From Bartonella gabonensis (GTDB taxonomy: Bacteria; Pseudomonadota; Alphaproteobacteria; Rhizobiales; Rhizobiaceae), in contig NZ_CAHOYM010000003.1 of assembly GCF_903679515.1 (NCBI RefSeq), positions 1 to 60,256 of the forward strand: 60,256 nucleotides of DNA, read 5' to 3'. Shown piece after piece: positions 18,269 through 27,715 of the stretch (position 1 is its first letter; each line of letters starts with the position of its first letter). The position numbers were made by a program, and so were the translations under genes. The notes under the pieces were generated by a model. The model saw nothing but the letters and a program-made list of their open reading frames with translations, did no database searches and was not told the DNA's origin.

Positions 18269-19036
18269 ATGACACAAGAAACAGATACAAAATTCAATAA
18301 CGAAGAAATCGAACGCTATGCACGCCACATCATTTTGCCGGAAATTGGTGGTGCGGGGCAGCAAAAGCTCAAAAAAGCGCGGGTTCTTGTTGTGGGTGCT
18401 GGTGGTCTTGGGGCGCCTGTCTTAACTTATTTGGCTGCCGCAGGTGTTGGAACCCTTGGAATTGTCGATAACGACACCGTTTCTCTTTCCAATTTACAAC
18501 GCCAAGTTATTCATAAGACAGATGCCATCAAACAAAGCAAAACAGAGAGTGCTGAAACCACTATAAAAGCAATAAATCCCCATGTTATGGTTGAAAAGCA
18601 CACCCTACGCTTAGATAAAAGTAATGTGGATAAATTGCTCAATGCTTACCATATCATTGTTGATGGAAGTGATAATTTTACCACACGCTATCTTCTTGCT
18701 GATCACGCGGCCCAATGCAAAAAGCCTTTAATCAGCGGTGCTGTAGAACGTTTTAATGGCTCATTAACCGTCCTTATGCCGTATAAAGACAATAACCCTC
18801 ACTATCGTGATTTATTCCCCACCCCTCCTGCACCCGATACTATTCCAACATGTGCTGAAGCTGGCATCATTGGTGTTTTACCCGGCGTTATTGGAACCCT
18901 ACAAGCAATGGAAGCGATTAAAATAATCACAAACATCGGAGAACCATTAGTAGGAAAGATTCTTCTCTATAATGGATTATTAGCGCAATTTAATGTTATT
19001 ACCTATAAACGGTCAAATTCCAAAGAAAATACATAG
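18269..19036 (+). CDS. moeB: MoeB/ThiF-family adenylyltransferase (HesA/MoeB/ThiF)
   Basis: The 255-residue E1-like enzyme adenylates the C-terminal glycine of a small sulfur carrier (MoaD or ThiS type). Visible are the Rossmann motif GAGGLGAPVLTYLAAAGVG, DNDTVSLSNLQRQ with the arginine finger and substrate Asp, DGSDNFTTRYL, and the Cys-bearing crossover motif PTCAEAGIIGVLPG. The two zinc CxxC pairs of E. coli MoeB are missing: PHYRDLF stands where PCYRC-like sequence is expected, and the C-terminus has no cysteines. MoeB, ThiF and HesA cannot be told apart from sequence, and no carrier-protein gene lies beside it, so the symbol is provisional. Confidence 0.85.
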   Translation: MTQETDTKFNNEEIERYARHIILPEIGGAGQQKLKKARVLVVGAGGLGAPVLTYLAAAGVGTLGIVDNDTVSLSNLQRQVIHKTDAIKQSKTESAETTIKAINPHVMVEKHTLRLDKSNVDKLLNAYHIIVDGSDNFTTRYLLADHAAQCKKPLISGAVERFNGSLTVLMPYKDNNPHYRDLFPTPPAPDTIPTCAEAGIIGVLPGVIGTLQAMEAIKIITNIGEPLVGKILLYNGLLAQFNVITYKRSNSKENT

Positions 19037-19676
19037 CCTTAAAAAGCCTGGAGAATCATGATTTCATCCCTACTAACTTTCAAGGCTCTCGCGATATGTA
19101 TTGAAACTGGAATACTGATGTTTTACCGCAAATCATCGACACGAAAATGCTTCCTTCAAACCATACCCCATAAATAATCTTAGTCATATTTTAGTTATCG
19201 ATACTATAACAAGGTCAATGATCATTACCTCCACCTCTAACCTCAAGAAAAAATGTCTATTCATCAAGCATCATAAAATGCAGCTTAAGATTATTGCACG
19301 TATAAGAATAACCAATTGTTTCTGTCTAGTGAGAAAAACACATGGAAATTGATGTTGTTATAGAAGGATTAAGATAAAACTCATGGAAAGCTTTAATCAC
19401 ACAATTATTGCAATATTGCATTCAGAAGCAGAAAACTCTTGCTCATGAATGGATAATCTTTCAGCGATAATTTCACAGACAAGCATATGTTGAAAAAGTA
19501 AATAAAATGATCTTGAAAACCAATCGGCAGATGACAGTGTAAAGAGTGCATTTTCTCAAAATATCTCTTTAAAACAAGCGGGGAAATATGCAAAGTTTAA
19601 GTGTATTCTATTTTACGTGGGAGAGTTTTCCCTATCAAGACATCAATAGAGCTCATTCGATAAAAAAATGAGCCAT
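19037..19676. other. Intergenic region
   Basis: About 640 AT-rich bases between two convergent genes. A 62-codon minus-strand frame at 19405-19593 has no start context or recognisable content. A weak inverted repeat (gctcatt 19651-19657 with aatgagc 19667-19673) lies 3 bases past the cytochrome gene stop but lacks a T run. Confidence 0.4.
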
Positions 19677-20252
19677 CTACGGTATAGGTTGGTTTGGCTC
19701 GTTTGCTTTATGATTATCCGTTGGTATGGGAACAGGATGATCGGATAAACTGCGTAAATAAAGCAAAAGATCAGCTCGATCTTGGTCATTTTTAATGCCT
19801 CGGAAAGACATAATAGTCCCAGGAAATGTTTTATTTGGAGAATGCAGATAACGATCTAACGTTACAAAATCCCATTTTTGATCAGAATGTGCACGCAACG
19901 CCCGTGAATACGCAAAACCTGCTGCTGATGCCAAAGGACGATTGACAATCTCCCAAAGAACTGGACCAACGCGCCCTGCTTGATTGCGTCCAGAAGTATG
20001 GCATATGGCACATTGACGAAAAATTTTACGACCATTTTCAAAATTACCTTGTTGAAGGCGGCTATTTAGTGATAGAGAAACAGCTGTTTTTTCCTGTTGT
20101 TCTTTAAATGTATCATTCTTGGCAACAGTATGATTATATTCAACTGATGGAGAACGATCATAAACGATATCGCTAAGTGTGGAAATTCCTACAACAATGA
20201 CCAGCACACATAAACACGCACAAATAAAATAGATAACTTTCGAGCGATTCAT
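19677..20252 (-). CDS. Membrane-anchored cytochrome c (CycM-like)
   Basis: The 191-residue c-type cytochrome has an uncleaved N-terminal transmembrane anchor (about residues 7-24), a roughly 50-residue linker and one class I cytochrome domain. Heme is attached at CAICH (81-85). GPVLWEIVNRPLASAAGFAYS and the axial Met in GTIMSFRGI, followed by DRADLLLYLRSL, are typical of the cytochrome c2/c552 fold. In rhizobia such CycM proteins pass electrons from complex III to the aa3 oxidase in the membrane. It is divergent from kdsB across 104 bases. Confidence 0.88.
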   Translation of the reverse strand: MNRSKVIYFICACLCVLVIVVGISTLSDIVYDRSPSVEYNHTVAKNDTFKEQQEKTAVSLSLNSRLQQGNFENGRKIFRQCAICHTSGRNQAGRVGPVLWEIVNRPLASAAGFAYSRALRAHSDQKWDFVTLDRYLHSPNKTFPGTIMSFRGIKNDQDRADLLLYLRSLSDHPVPIPTDNHKANEPNQPIP

Positions 20253-20356
20253 AAAAACTCAAATGTTCACGGTTTCATTACCATTTTGAGTTTAAGCTTT
20301 TTCTTTATACCACACAACATCATAAATGCATCACAAACAACATTTGGAATCTTGCA

Positions 20357-21088
20357 ATGGCTCTTGAACCAATTATTCTTATTCCTGCCCGTATAAGCTC
20401 AACCCGCCTTCCCCAAAAAGCTCTCGCTGAAATCGGTGGAAAGCCGATGATTGTTCATGTTGTAGAACAAGCCAAAAAAGCGGCAATAGGGCGTACAATC
20501 GTTGCAACAGATCACAATGATATCGCCAAAGCTGTTGCAGAGTATGGGCATGAATGTATTATGACACGAAGTGATCATAAGTCTGGATCTGATCGTATTT
20601 ATGAAGCTTTAATGCGTATTGATCCTGAGCAACGCTACAATGCTATTTTAAATATACAAGGTGATCTCCCAACAATAACGCCTCGTGAAATTATTAGTGC
20701 GCTACGCCCTTTAGAAAATAGCTTTACTAATATCGCAACTTTGGGGGCTCACATCATTGAAGAAAATGAAAAAAGAGATCCCAATGTTGTCAAAATCATT
20801 GGGACACCGCTTTCTCAAAATCGCCTTCGTGCTCTTTATTTCACTCGTGCCACGGCTCCCTATGGGGATGGTCCTCTTTATCATCATATTGGAATATATG
20901 TCTATCGGCGCGAAGCACTTGAGAAGTTTGTATCATTCAAACCCTCTACACTTGAGATGCGTGAAAAACTTGAACAATTACGTGCATTAGAGCATAATAT
21001 GCGTATCGATGTGGAAATAGTCGATACAATTCCTTTAGGTGTCGACACGCAACGTGATCTCGATAGAATACGTAAGATTTTAGCATGA
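20357..21088 (+). CDS. kdsB: 3-deoxy-manno-octulosonate cytidylyltransferase
   Basis: The 243-residue enzyme activates Kdo as CMP-Kdo for lipid A-core synthesis. The nucleotide-binding motif is [26 protein letters not shown] near the N-terminus, with [19 protein letters not shown] (metal Asp) and [10 protein letters not shown] further on. [13 protein letters not shown] and [13 protein letters not shown] are the usual C-terminal family signatures. The length is standard. The stop overlaps the pheA start by 4 bases (ATGA). Confidence 0.96.
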   Translation: MALEPIILIPARISSTRLPQKALAEIGGKPMIVHVVEQAKKAAIGRTIVATDHNDIAKAVAEYGHECIMTRSDHKSGSDRIYEALMRIDPEQRYNAILNIQGDLPTITPREIISALRPLENSFTNIATLGAHIIEENEKRDPNVVKIIGTPLSQNRLRALYFTRATAPYGDGPLYHHIGIYVYRREALEKFVSFKPSTLEMREKLEQLRALEHNMRIDVEIVDTIPLGVDTQRDLDRIRKILA

Positions 21089-21948
21089 AAACACTCAAAA
21101 AAACCAATAAAATCTCTTTCCAAGGAGAATATGGAGCTAATTCCCATATTGCGTGCTCTAATATGTTTCCCAATATGGATGCTGTGCCCTCTGCTACTTT
21201 TGAGGACGCCCTTAATTTGGTGGAAAATGGGGAAGCTGATCTTGCTATGATCCCTATTGAAAATACTCTTGCTGGACGTGTTGCAGACATCCATCATCTT
21301 TTACCACAATCATCACTTTATATTATTGATGAATATTTTTTGCCTATCCATTTTCAATTAATGGTTTTGCCCGGCGTTACCCATGACGAAATTAAAACTG
21401 TCCACAGTCATACGCATGCCCTTGCACAATGCCGAAACATCATACGAAACAACGGTTGGAAACCTGTTGTGTCTGCGGACACCGCTGGAGCTGCAAAATT
21501 TATTAAAAAAAGTGCCCAACGTTCACAAGCTGCCTTAGCACCTCTGATCGCAGCAGAACTCTATGGGCTTAATATTCTTGAAAGAGATGTTGAAGATAAC
21601 TCTCATAATATTACCCGTTTTGTCATCCTTTCACGTTCTAAACGACATGTTCCAAAACCTACAAATGGAGAAAAAATTATCACCAGTCTTCTCTTTCGAG
21701 TACGCAATGTCCCGGCTGCTCTCTATAAGGCTATGGGAGGATTTGCAACAAATGGTATCAATATGACAAAATTAGAAAGCTATCAAATTGGTGGAAATTT
21801 CAATGCAACACAATTCTTTGTTGACATTGAAGGGCATCCTGAAGATCCCATGATGAAACTTGCCTTAGAAGAATTGTCTTTCTTTTCTGCCGAATTGCGT
21901 ATTATCGGTACTTATCCAGCACAAAACGATCGAACATCATATATATAG
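21085..21948 (+). CDS. pheA: Prephenate dehydratase
   Basis: The 287-residue enzyme converts prephenate to phenylpyruvate in phenylalanine synthesis. The catalytic domain (about residues 9-190) shows [26 protein letters not shown] and the active-site motif [11 protein letters not shown]. The ACT regulatory domain (about 200-275) shows [17 protein letters not shown] and [26 protein letters not shown]; such domains bind phenylalanine for feedback inhibition. No chorismate mutase domain is fused, unlike in enterobacteria. It is coupled to kdsB by an ATGA overlap. A degenerate echo of its 3' end follows the stop. Confidence 0.95.
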   Translation: MKTLKKTNKISFQGEYGANSHIACSNMFPNMDAVPSATFEDALNLVENGEADLAMIPIENTLAGRVADIHHLLPQSSLYIIDEYFLPIHFQLMVLPGVTHDEIKTVHSHTHALAQCRNIIRNNGWKPVVSADTAGAAKFIKKSAQRSQAALAPLIAAELYGLNILERDVEDNSHNITRFVILSRSKRHVPKPTNGEKIITSLLFRVRNVPAALYKAMGGFATNGINMTKLESYQIGGNFNATQFFVDIEGHPEDPMMKLALEELSFFSAELRIIGTYPAQNDRTSYI

Positions 21949-22061
21949 AAGCAACAAAACCACCATCATTTTTCGCTGATCTCGAAGAGCATTCTAAAAA
22001 TCCTATAATGCTATGTGTTGTGGAAAAACTCATTTTTTATGCTAAACGCGCTTCATCATGA
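21949..22061 (+). pseudogene. Degenerate partial duplication of the pheA 3' end
   Basis: In the frame running from 21948 to the TGA at 22059-22061 the sequence reads [21 protein letters not shown], then VEKLIFYAKR. This lines up with the pheA C-terminus [18 protein letters not shown]...[11 protein letters not shown]. The match covers about 30 codons in order with a small insertion, too regular for chance. It has no start and cannot be expressed on its own. A partial tandem duplication that has drifted is the simplest explanation. Confidence 0.5.
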
Positions 22062-22514
22062 AGCTAAAGTAGAAAAAGGATAATTACATCCAATAACGAA
22101 ATATATAAATTGCTTTGATAATGTTTTTTGACAAATTACATTATAATAAAAGCAGTTCAACGCGTACAAAAACCTACCTAAAGAAACACAACAACCGAAA
22201 ATGAAAGCACTTGTACCATCCATTTTACCTCATATAAAAGAAAGATCCTGAAGACAACATATCATTTCCTATAGCTGTTTATCTCAATAAAGATAACAAA
22301 CTTCTAACTTAGCTCATAAAAACAATTTAACTTATCATCAGAGTATATTTGAGATAATAAATATTTCAAACCTCTTAAATTTAGGTAATTTTTAAAGTGC
22401 ATTTTATAAAGTTATAAGATTCGTTTAACCATATTTTTTGTATTACGTTTGAACTTTTTTATTTATAAAAACTGATTTATGATTCATTCTACTTTAGGAA
22501 AAATGGAGAGGATA
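22062..22514. other. Intergenic region
   Basis: About 450 very AT-rich bases with no gene or obvious structured RNA. They contain the promoter region of the small secreted protein that follows, but I cannot pick a -35/-10 pair with confidence. Confidence 0.35.
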
Positions 22515-22922
22515 ATGAAAAAAATCTTCACGCAAGGCTTATTAGCTGCAAATATTCTCGCCTGCTCTAGTGTTGCATTTGCTGGATTTGGTGAGAGAGA
22601 ATGGAATTTTGCGCCAGATGAAAGTGTTACAATTATCTCCTCCGATATAATCCGTCAAGGAGTTGAATATTCTTGCGAGGTGTTTAAACCGAAAAAAGTA
22701 TCTTTTACTTTATCGTACTCCACCGCTTCTGATTTAAACAAATTGAGAATTGTTGCTGATGATGAAAAGAAAATAATCCACGATAAGGAAAAGAAGATCT
22801 TTACATTGAAAGATATAAAATCTCTTCATATCAGCTTTCCTTCATCAGGAAATTATATTTTTAAAAATATTACGAAAAGAAAAGTGATTGGAACAAATTG
22901 TGATACAGGAGATTATGATTAA
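22515..22922 (+). CDS. Small secreted protein of unknown function
   Basis: The product is 135 residues. The ATG at 22515 is preceded by GGAGAGG; an upstream frame from 22479 is rejected because the signal peptide begins here. MKKIFTQGLLAANILACSSVAFA is a clear signal peptide. The mature protein is rich in beta-forming and charged residues. It has two cysteines (YSCEVF and TNCDTG) near opposite ends that could pair in the periplasm. It has no membrane segment or recognised domain, and no obvious operon partners. Confidence 0.7.
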   Translation: MKKIFTQGLLAANILACSSVAFAGFGEREWNFAPDESVTIISSDIIRQGVEYSCEVFKPKKVSFTLSYSTASDLNKLRIVADDEKKIIHDKEKKIFTLKDIKSLHISFPSSGNYIFKNITKRKVIGTNCDTGDYD

Positions 22923-23403
22923 TAATATTTCTTAAAAAAACATGTGAATGGATAATATTAAGTTATGCTATTTGGGGTGTTCTGTTTTGCATAAGGAGAA
23001 TAATGCTATTCAATCAATATGTTATAATATTCATGAACTGTACTCTTCTTCTAACTTTCTTACTTTAACTCATGCATAATTTATATGCTTTATTGGCCTT
23101 TGTTACTGTTGCAAATTTTCCAATGATTTAATTTCATAGTTTTAGAATAGATATATCTATCCCCAAACTTTTACAGGTTTTAGTGAATGAAAGTATCCTG
23201 ATAACCTCTCATTCTCTTAAACGAAGCGAATATTTCAGACAAAAGAAATATGAACAGCGACTGCTATGAAAACTGATAAATCCTCAATCTTTTGGTTGTT
23301 TATGTCTCAATAAATTAAACACAAAAGAAAAATTCTTTCTCGTTCTTATGATATTTTTTGTTTCTGATCTTGATTTTTCATTCCAAATCGACAATATGAA
23401 TTT
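22923..23403. other. Intergenic region upstream of the SRP RNA
   Basis: About 480 bases with no gene. The last 40 bases should hold the SRP RNA promoter. TTGATT at about 23368 and an AT-rich hexamer near 23390 are plausible but weak elements. Confidence 0.35.
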
Positions 23404-23506
23404 GGGAGGTTGGTGGTGGACGAACTACTCGCCAACTGGGTCAGGTCTGGAAAGAAGCAGCCCCAACGAGTTCTGGTACGGGTCATCGTGCCGGCCTCCT
23501 ATTTTT
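23404..23506 (+). ncRNA. ffs: Signal recognition particle RNA (4.5S, bacterial small type)
   Basis: The conserved SRP domain IV core is present as GGTCAGGTCTGGAAAGAAGC followed by AGCCCCAACGA, containing the asymmetric loop and GGAA-type tetraloop that bind Ffh. The 5' end GGGAGGTTGG pairs with the 3' end CCGGCCTCC, closing the hairpin at about 100 nt. A short T run follows. A 77-codon reading frame across it is an artefact. Placement just upstream of dnaX is a conserved alphaproteobacterial arrangement. Confidence 0.93.
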
Positions 23507-23728
23507 CTGAAGAGGTTATTTTTATGCTATGTTTTTGCAAGGTATTTAATCTTCAGAGCAGCATTTGTATGCAGTAGGTAAAGGGATTTGGTTATTTTTA
23601 AGCAAATGACCCCATAAAAATAAATTGATTGAAAAAAAATCCTTTTATATGGAAGTACAGGATTGACCTATGCTTTGTGTATGATCAAAATGTACTACGC
23701 ATAAAGAACTTCGAAGTTGGAAACATTC

Positions 23729-25669
23729 ATGGAAAATGCACCGGTAGAAGCAGCCTATCGTGTTCTTGCTCGTAAATATCGACCTCAAAATTTTTCTGAC
23801 CTCATTGGTCAGGAAGCTATGGTGCGTACTCTCACCAATGCCTTTGAAAAAGGTCGTATTGCACAAGCGTGGATGTTAACAGGGATTCGTGGTGTAGGGA
23901 AAACGACAACAGCCCGTATTTTGGCACGTGCGCTTAATTATAAAACCAAAGATATTAACCAACCAACAACTAACTTGGACTCTCTTGGTGAACATTGCAC
24001 ACAAATTATCGAAGGACGCCATATTGATGTTATAGAAATGGATGCTGCTTCTCATACGGGCATTGACGATATTCGTGAAATTATCGAACAAATACGCTAT
24101 CGTCCTGTTTCTGCGCGCTATAAAGTTTATATTATCGATGAAGTCCATATGCTCTCAACGCAAGCCTTTAATGGTTTGTTGAAGACTCTTGAAGAACCTC
24201 CATTCCATGTAAAATTTATTTTTGCCACAACAGAAATTCGCAAAGTTCCCATTACAATTCTTTCGCGTTGCCAACGTTTTGATTTGCGACGAATTGAATC
24301 AAAAGCTTTGTGTGCGCATTTGCACCAAATTGCGAAATATGAAAAGGTCGAAGTAGAAGAGCAAGCACTCTCTATGATTGTTCGTGCTGCAGAAGGCTCT
24401 GCACGTGATGCATTATCCATTTTTGATCAAGCAATTGCCCATAGCAATGGCAATGTTAATGCCACTGCAGTGCGTACAATGTTAGGATTAGCAGATCAAG
24501 CACGTGTTATTGATCTCTTTGAATTTATCATGAAGGGCGATGTTGTCCATGCATTACATGAATTACGAAGTCAATATGATGCAGGCGCTGATCCTCTTAC
24601 AATATTAACAGAATTAGCCGATTTTAATCATCTGGTTACACGTTTACGTTTCACACCAGAAATAGTGGAAGATTTCTCACTAACTGAAGAACAACGTTTA
24701 AGAAGTTTAGACTTTTCAAAAAAACTTTCCGTTCCTGTTTTATCTCGAAGCTGGCAAATGTTACTCAAAGGTTTACAAGAAGTTAATCAAACTGCACGTC
24801 CACTTCAAGCAACTGAAATGCTTTTAATCCGTCTTGCACACACAGCTAATCTCCCTACTCTTGATGAAGCTTTAAAAAAACTTACACAAGAAAAAACACC
24901 TCTCACGCTCGTTACAAACTCTTCTCATAAAGAATCGATAAATGCAAATAACATAACACAAGAAACAACAATTGATGTCCATTCTTCCTCGAGCTTTTCA
25001 CATACATTACCAAATCAGTCAGATTTAAAAACATCCTTGCAAAACCAATTAGATCACTCCTTAAAACCAGAAAATTTCATTAAAAGTCAAATACCTGACA
25101 ACACCAAAGCCCTAGAAGTAACAGAAACTCTTGAAACTTCTCAATCTACTAACTTTTCTGAAAATATTGCAAATTTATCACATTCTGTCATGCAAATAAC
25201 AGGAGAAATTACTGAGCCTAAAACTCTCGTGATTAATTCTTTACACGATATTGTTAAATTAGCCGAACAACATAATGACGTGCCTTTCAAACTTCTTGTT
25301 AAAGAATTTGTTCATCCTGTTTCTTTTGAAACTGGGCATATTACTTTAAGGCTTTCTGAAAATACCCCTCAATTTTTTGCTCATGATATCGAAAAAAAAA
25401 TCTCTCAATGGACTGAAAAACGCTATGTGATAACTTTTGTTAATGCAGGAGGCGGTCCAACCTTACAAGAAGAAAGTGTCGCGATTCAAAAGACTCTTTT
25501 TTCCCATGCAGAGACAGATCCTGATATCGCGAAAGTCCTCAACCATTTTCCAGAAGCAAAAATTGTCGATATTCGACTCAATAGCAAAGAAAATGATCTT
25601 GATTTACCCCCCGATACCTTTAAAAATACTGATCTCTTTAACAATGAAAATGATAGTAATGATGAATAA
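23729..25669 (+). CDS. dnaX: DNA polymerase III subunits gamma and tau
   Basis: The 646-residue clamp-loader ATPase has YRVLARKYRPQNFSDLIGQ, Walker A GIRGVGKTTT (52-61), the Walker B region YIIDEVHMLS, the sensor FATTEIRKVP and the SRC motif LSRCQRFDLRR. The CxxC zinc cluster of enterobacterial DnaX is replaced by LGEHCTQIIEGRH, usual in alphaproteobacteria. The region after about residue 385 is low-complexity and ends in a tau-type domain. The ATG at 23729 is preferred to a TTG at 23717. An A7 run at 24874-24880 sits exactly as an A-AAA-AAA slippery heptamer; a -1 shift would end at TAA 24928-24930. ybaB and recR follow. Confidence 0.95.
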   Translation: MENAPVEAAYRVLARKYRPQNFSDLIGQEAMVRTLTNAFEKGRIAQAWMLTGIRGVGKTTTARILARALNYKTKDINQPTTNLDSLGEHCTQIIEGRHIDVIEMDAASHTGIDDIREIIEQIRYRPVSARYKVYIIDEVHMLSTQAFNGLLKTLEEPPFHVKFIFATTEIRKVPITILSRCQRFDLRRIESKALCAHLHQIAKYEKVEVEEQALSMIVRAAEGSARDALSIFDQAIAHSNGNVNATAVRTMLGLADQARVIDLFEFIMKGDVVHALHELRSQYDAGADPLTILTELADFNHLVTRLRFTPEIVEDFSLTEEQRLRSLDFSKKLSVPVLSRSWQMLLKGLQEVNQTARPLQATEMLLIRLAHTANLPTLDEALKKLTQEKTPLTLVTNSSHKESINANNITQETTIDVHSSSSFSHTLPNQSDLKTSLQNQLDHSLKPENFIKSQIPDNTKALEVTETLETSQSTNFSENIANLSHSVMQITGEITEPKTLVINSLHDIVKLAEQHNDVPFKLLVKEFVHPVSFETGHITLRLSENTPQFFAHDIEKKISQWTEKRYVITFVNAGGGPTLQEESVAIQKTLFSHAETDPDIAKVLNHFPEAKIVDIRLNSKENDLDLPPDTFKNTDLFNNENDSNDE

Positions 25670-25683
25670 GGATACCTATTCCC

Positions 25684-26007
25684 ATGCGTGAAATGATGAA
25701 CATGATGAAAAAAGCCAAAGAAATGCAAGAGAAAATGCAGAAAATTCAGGGGGAAATAGTTAATCTGCAAGCGACTGGGACTGCAGGGGGTGATCTCGTC
25801 AGTATCACTTTAAATGGCAAAAATATTATAACAGCAATTCAAATTGATCCTTCATTACTTACACCTGAGGAAGCTGAAATTCTTGAAGATCTCATTATGG
25901 CAGCTTATAATGAAGCAAGAACAAAAATTGAAATAGCCATAGAAGAAAAAACCAAAAGTATAACAGCAGGATTACCGCTTCCATCAGGTTTTAAACTACC
26001 ACTCTAA
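25684..26007 (+). CDS. ybaB: YbaB/EbfC family nucleoid-associated protein
   Basis: The 107-residue protein has an N-terminal coiled-coil helix rich in Met, Lys and Gln (MNMMKKAKEMQEKMQKIQGE), then the beta-sheet core GTAGGDLVSITLNGKN and the C-terminal helices EEAEILEDLIMAAYNEAR. YbaB proteins are dimeric DNA binders that help organise the nucleoid. The dnaX-ybaB-recR order is highly conserved. It starts 14 bases after dnaX. Confidence 0.95.
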   Translation: MREMMNMMKKAKEMQEKMQKIQGEIVNLQATGTAGGDLVSITLNGKNIITAIQIDPSLLTPEEAEILEDLIMAAYNEARTKIEIAIEEKTKSITAGLPLPSGFKLPL

Positions 26008-26043
26008 TGAAGCAGGTTTTATTTAATCTCATGAGACAAGAAT

Positions 26044-26649
26044 ATGTCTAAATACATTGCTGGGCCTGAAATTGAGCATCTCATTCAGCTTTTGGCACGG
26101 TTGCCAGGTTTTGGACCACGTTCTGCTCGTCGTGCTGCACTTCACCTTATTAAAAAAAAGGAAACATTGTTGGAACCTTTAGGAGCAGCAATACAAATTG
26201 CTGTCGATAAAGTTTGCATTTGTTCTGTTTGTGGAAATGTCGATACTGTTGATCCTTGTTCGATTTGTACTGATCTACGCCGCGATGATACAACAATTAT
26301 TGTTGTCGAAGATATCGCTGATCTGTGGGCTCTTGAGCGCGCAAAAACTTTAGCCGCACGTTATCATGTATTGGGTGGACGACTCTCCCCCTTAGATGGA
26401 ATAGGTCCTGACGAACTCAATATTGCCTCCTTGATCCAGCGCGTTTTACAAAACCAAATCACGGAAATTATTCTCGCTGTCAATGCGACTGTTGAGGGAC
26501 AAACAACAGCACACTACATCACCGACCAGCTTTCTAATTTTTCCGTTAAAATTACTCGACTTGCCCATGGTGTTCCCGTAGGTGGTGAACTTGATTATCT
26601 TGATGATGGAACTTTAGCAGCAGCCTTACAAGCAAGAACAAATCTTTAA
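26044..26649 (+). CDS. recR: Recombination protein RecR
   Basis: The 201-residue recombination mediator works with RecF and RecO to load RecA on gapped DNA. The N-terminal helix-hairpin-helix shows [19 protein letters not shown]. The C4 zinc finger is CSVCGNV followed by CSICTD (about residues 58-75). The Toprim domain contains [14 protein letters not shown] and the conserved [16 protein letters not shown]. Everything expected is intact, and it closes the dnaX cluster. Confidence 0.97.
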   Translation: MSKYIAGPEIEHLIQLLARLPGFGPRSARRAALHLIKKKETLLEPLGAAIQIAVDKVCICSVCGNVDTVDPCSICTDLRRDDTTIIVVEDIADLWALERAKTLAARYHVLGGRLSPLDGIGPDELNIASLIQRVLQNQITEIILAVNATVEGQTTAHYITDQLSNFSVKITRLAHGVPVGGELDYLDDGTLAAALQARTNL

Positions 26650-26687
26650 AACTTTTTTAACTCTTTCTTATGGGGGGAAATTCTAAA

Positions 26688-27715
26688 ATGATCAAAAAAA
26701 TCTGTCACTTTTAAACGACTTTGGTCCTGGTATTCTAGCATGTTTACTTATATCAGCCTTAGCTTACGGTTTAGAAGTCATAGAGAAACAACTCTTCTCC
26801 GAAGCATGGCTTGAAAGGCTTGTTTTAGCAATTCTCTTAGGATCAATCACCCGTAGTTGTTTTCTTTTACCAACATATTTCCAAAAAGGGATAGTTTTTT
26901 GTGCAAAAACACTTCTTGAAATTGCTATTGTTCTTTTAGGAGCAAGCATTAGTATTCACGCTGTTCTTTCAACCGGCTGGAGTTTGCTTGCTAGCATCAT
27001 ATTCATTATATTCATAACTATTCTTATCAGTTTTTTCATCGGTAGACTTTTTGGGCTTTCTTCTCATTTAGCAATGTTGGTGGCTTGTGGAAATGCTATT
27101 TGCGGCAATTCAGCTATCGTTGCCGTTGCGCCTGTCATTAAAGCAAAACATGATGAAGTCGCCGCATCAATTGCTTTTACTTATCTTTTGGGTATTCTTA
27201 TTATTTTATTTCTTCCCTTTCTCCATCCACTTCTGGGTTTGTCATTTAGTTAATATGGGATACTTGCTGGTATGGTTGTCTATGCTGTACCACAAGTTTT
27301 AGCCGCAACAGCATCTATATCCTTTGTAAGTGTCCAAATTGCAACAGTTGTTAAATTGGTGCGGGTTTTGTTGTTAGGTCCTCTTATTTTTGCTCTTTCA
27401 ATCATCTACCATCGCTCATCACAAACACGCTTGCGTTGGCACACTCTTGTACCATGGTTTATCATTGGTTTTGTTATGATGATGCTTGTTCGCTCAAGTG
27501 AACTTATTTCTGGCGAAGCTATCAACCCCATTAAATTAACTGCTCAAGTATTAACGATCATTTCAATGGCAGCATTAGGATTAGGTGTTGATATCCGTTC
27601 ATTTAAAAAAGCAGGATGGCGTGTTATTTTGGCTTCAACTTGTTCCATCATTATTCTCGGTATTTGTAGCCTTATTATGATACAATTAATTAATTTAAAC
27701 CAAATAACATTTTAA
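26688..27715 (+). pseudogene. Decayed YeiH-family (UPF0324) membrane transporter
   Basis: The YeiH/UPF0324 family comprises putative sulfate exporters with about 10 helices. The ribosome site GGGGGGA and an ATG at 26688 are intact, but A7 at 26694-26700 puts the start out of frame. One more A would give MIKKNLSLLNDFGPGILAC in frame with everything after. Family motifs follow: CGNAICGNSAIVAVAPVIKA, then VVYAVPQVLAATA and IATVVKLVRVLLLGP, ending with AALGLGVDIRSFKKAG. A single in-frame TAA at 27251-27253 sits where Gln is usual before YG. Two small lesions in an otherwise full-length frame mean recent inactivation. Confidence 0.88.

Noticed and set aside
19405-19593. A 62-codon minus-strand frame between moeB and the cytochrome gene
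   Set aside because: It has no start context and no recognisable content.
23348-23581. A 77-codon plus-strand reading frame
   Set aside because: It runs through the SRP RNA gene; the conserved RNA core and closing stem explain the sequence.
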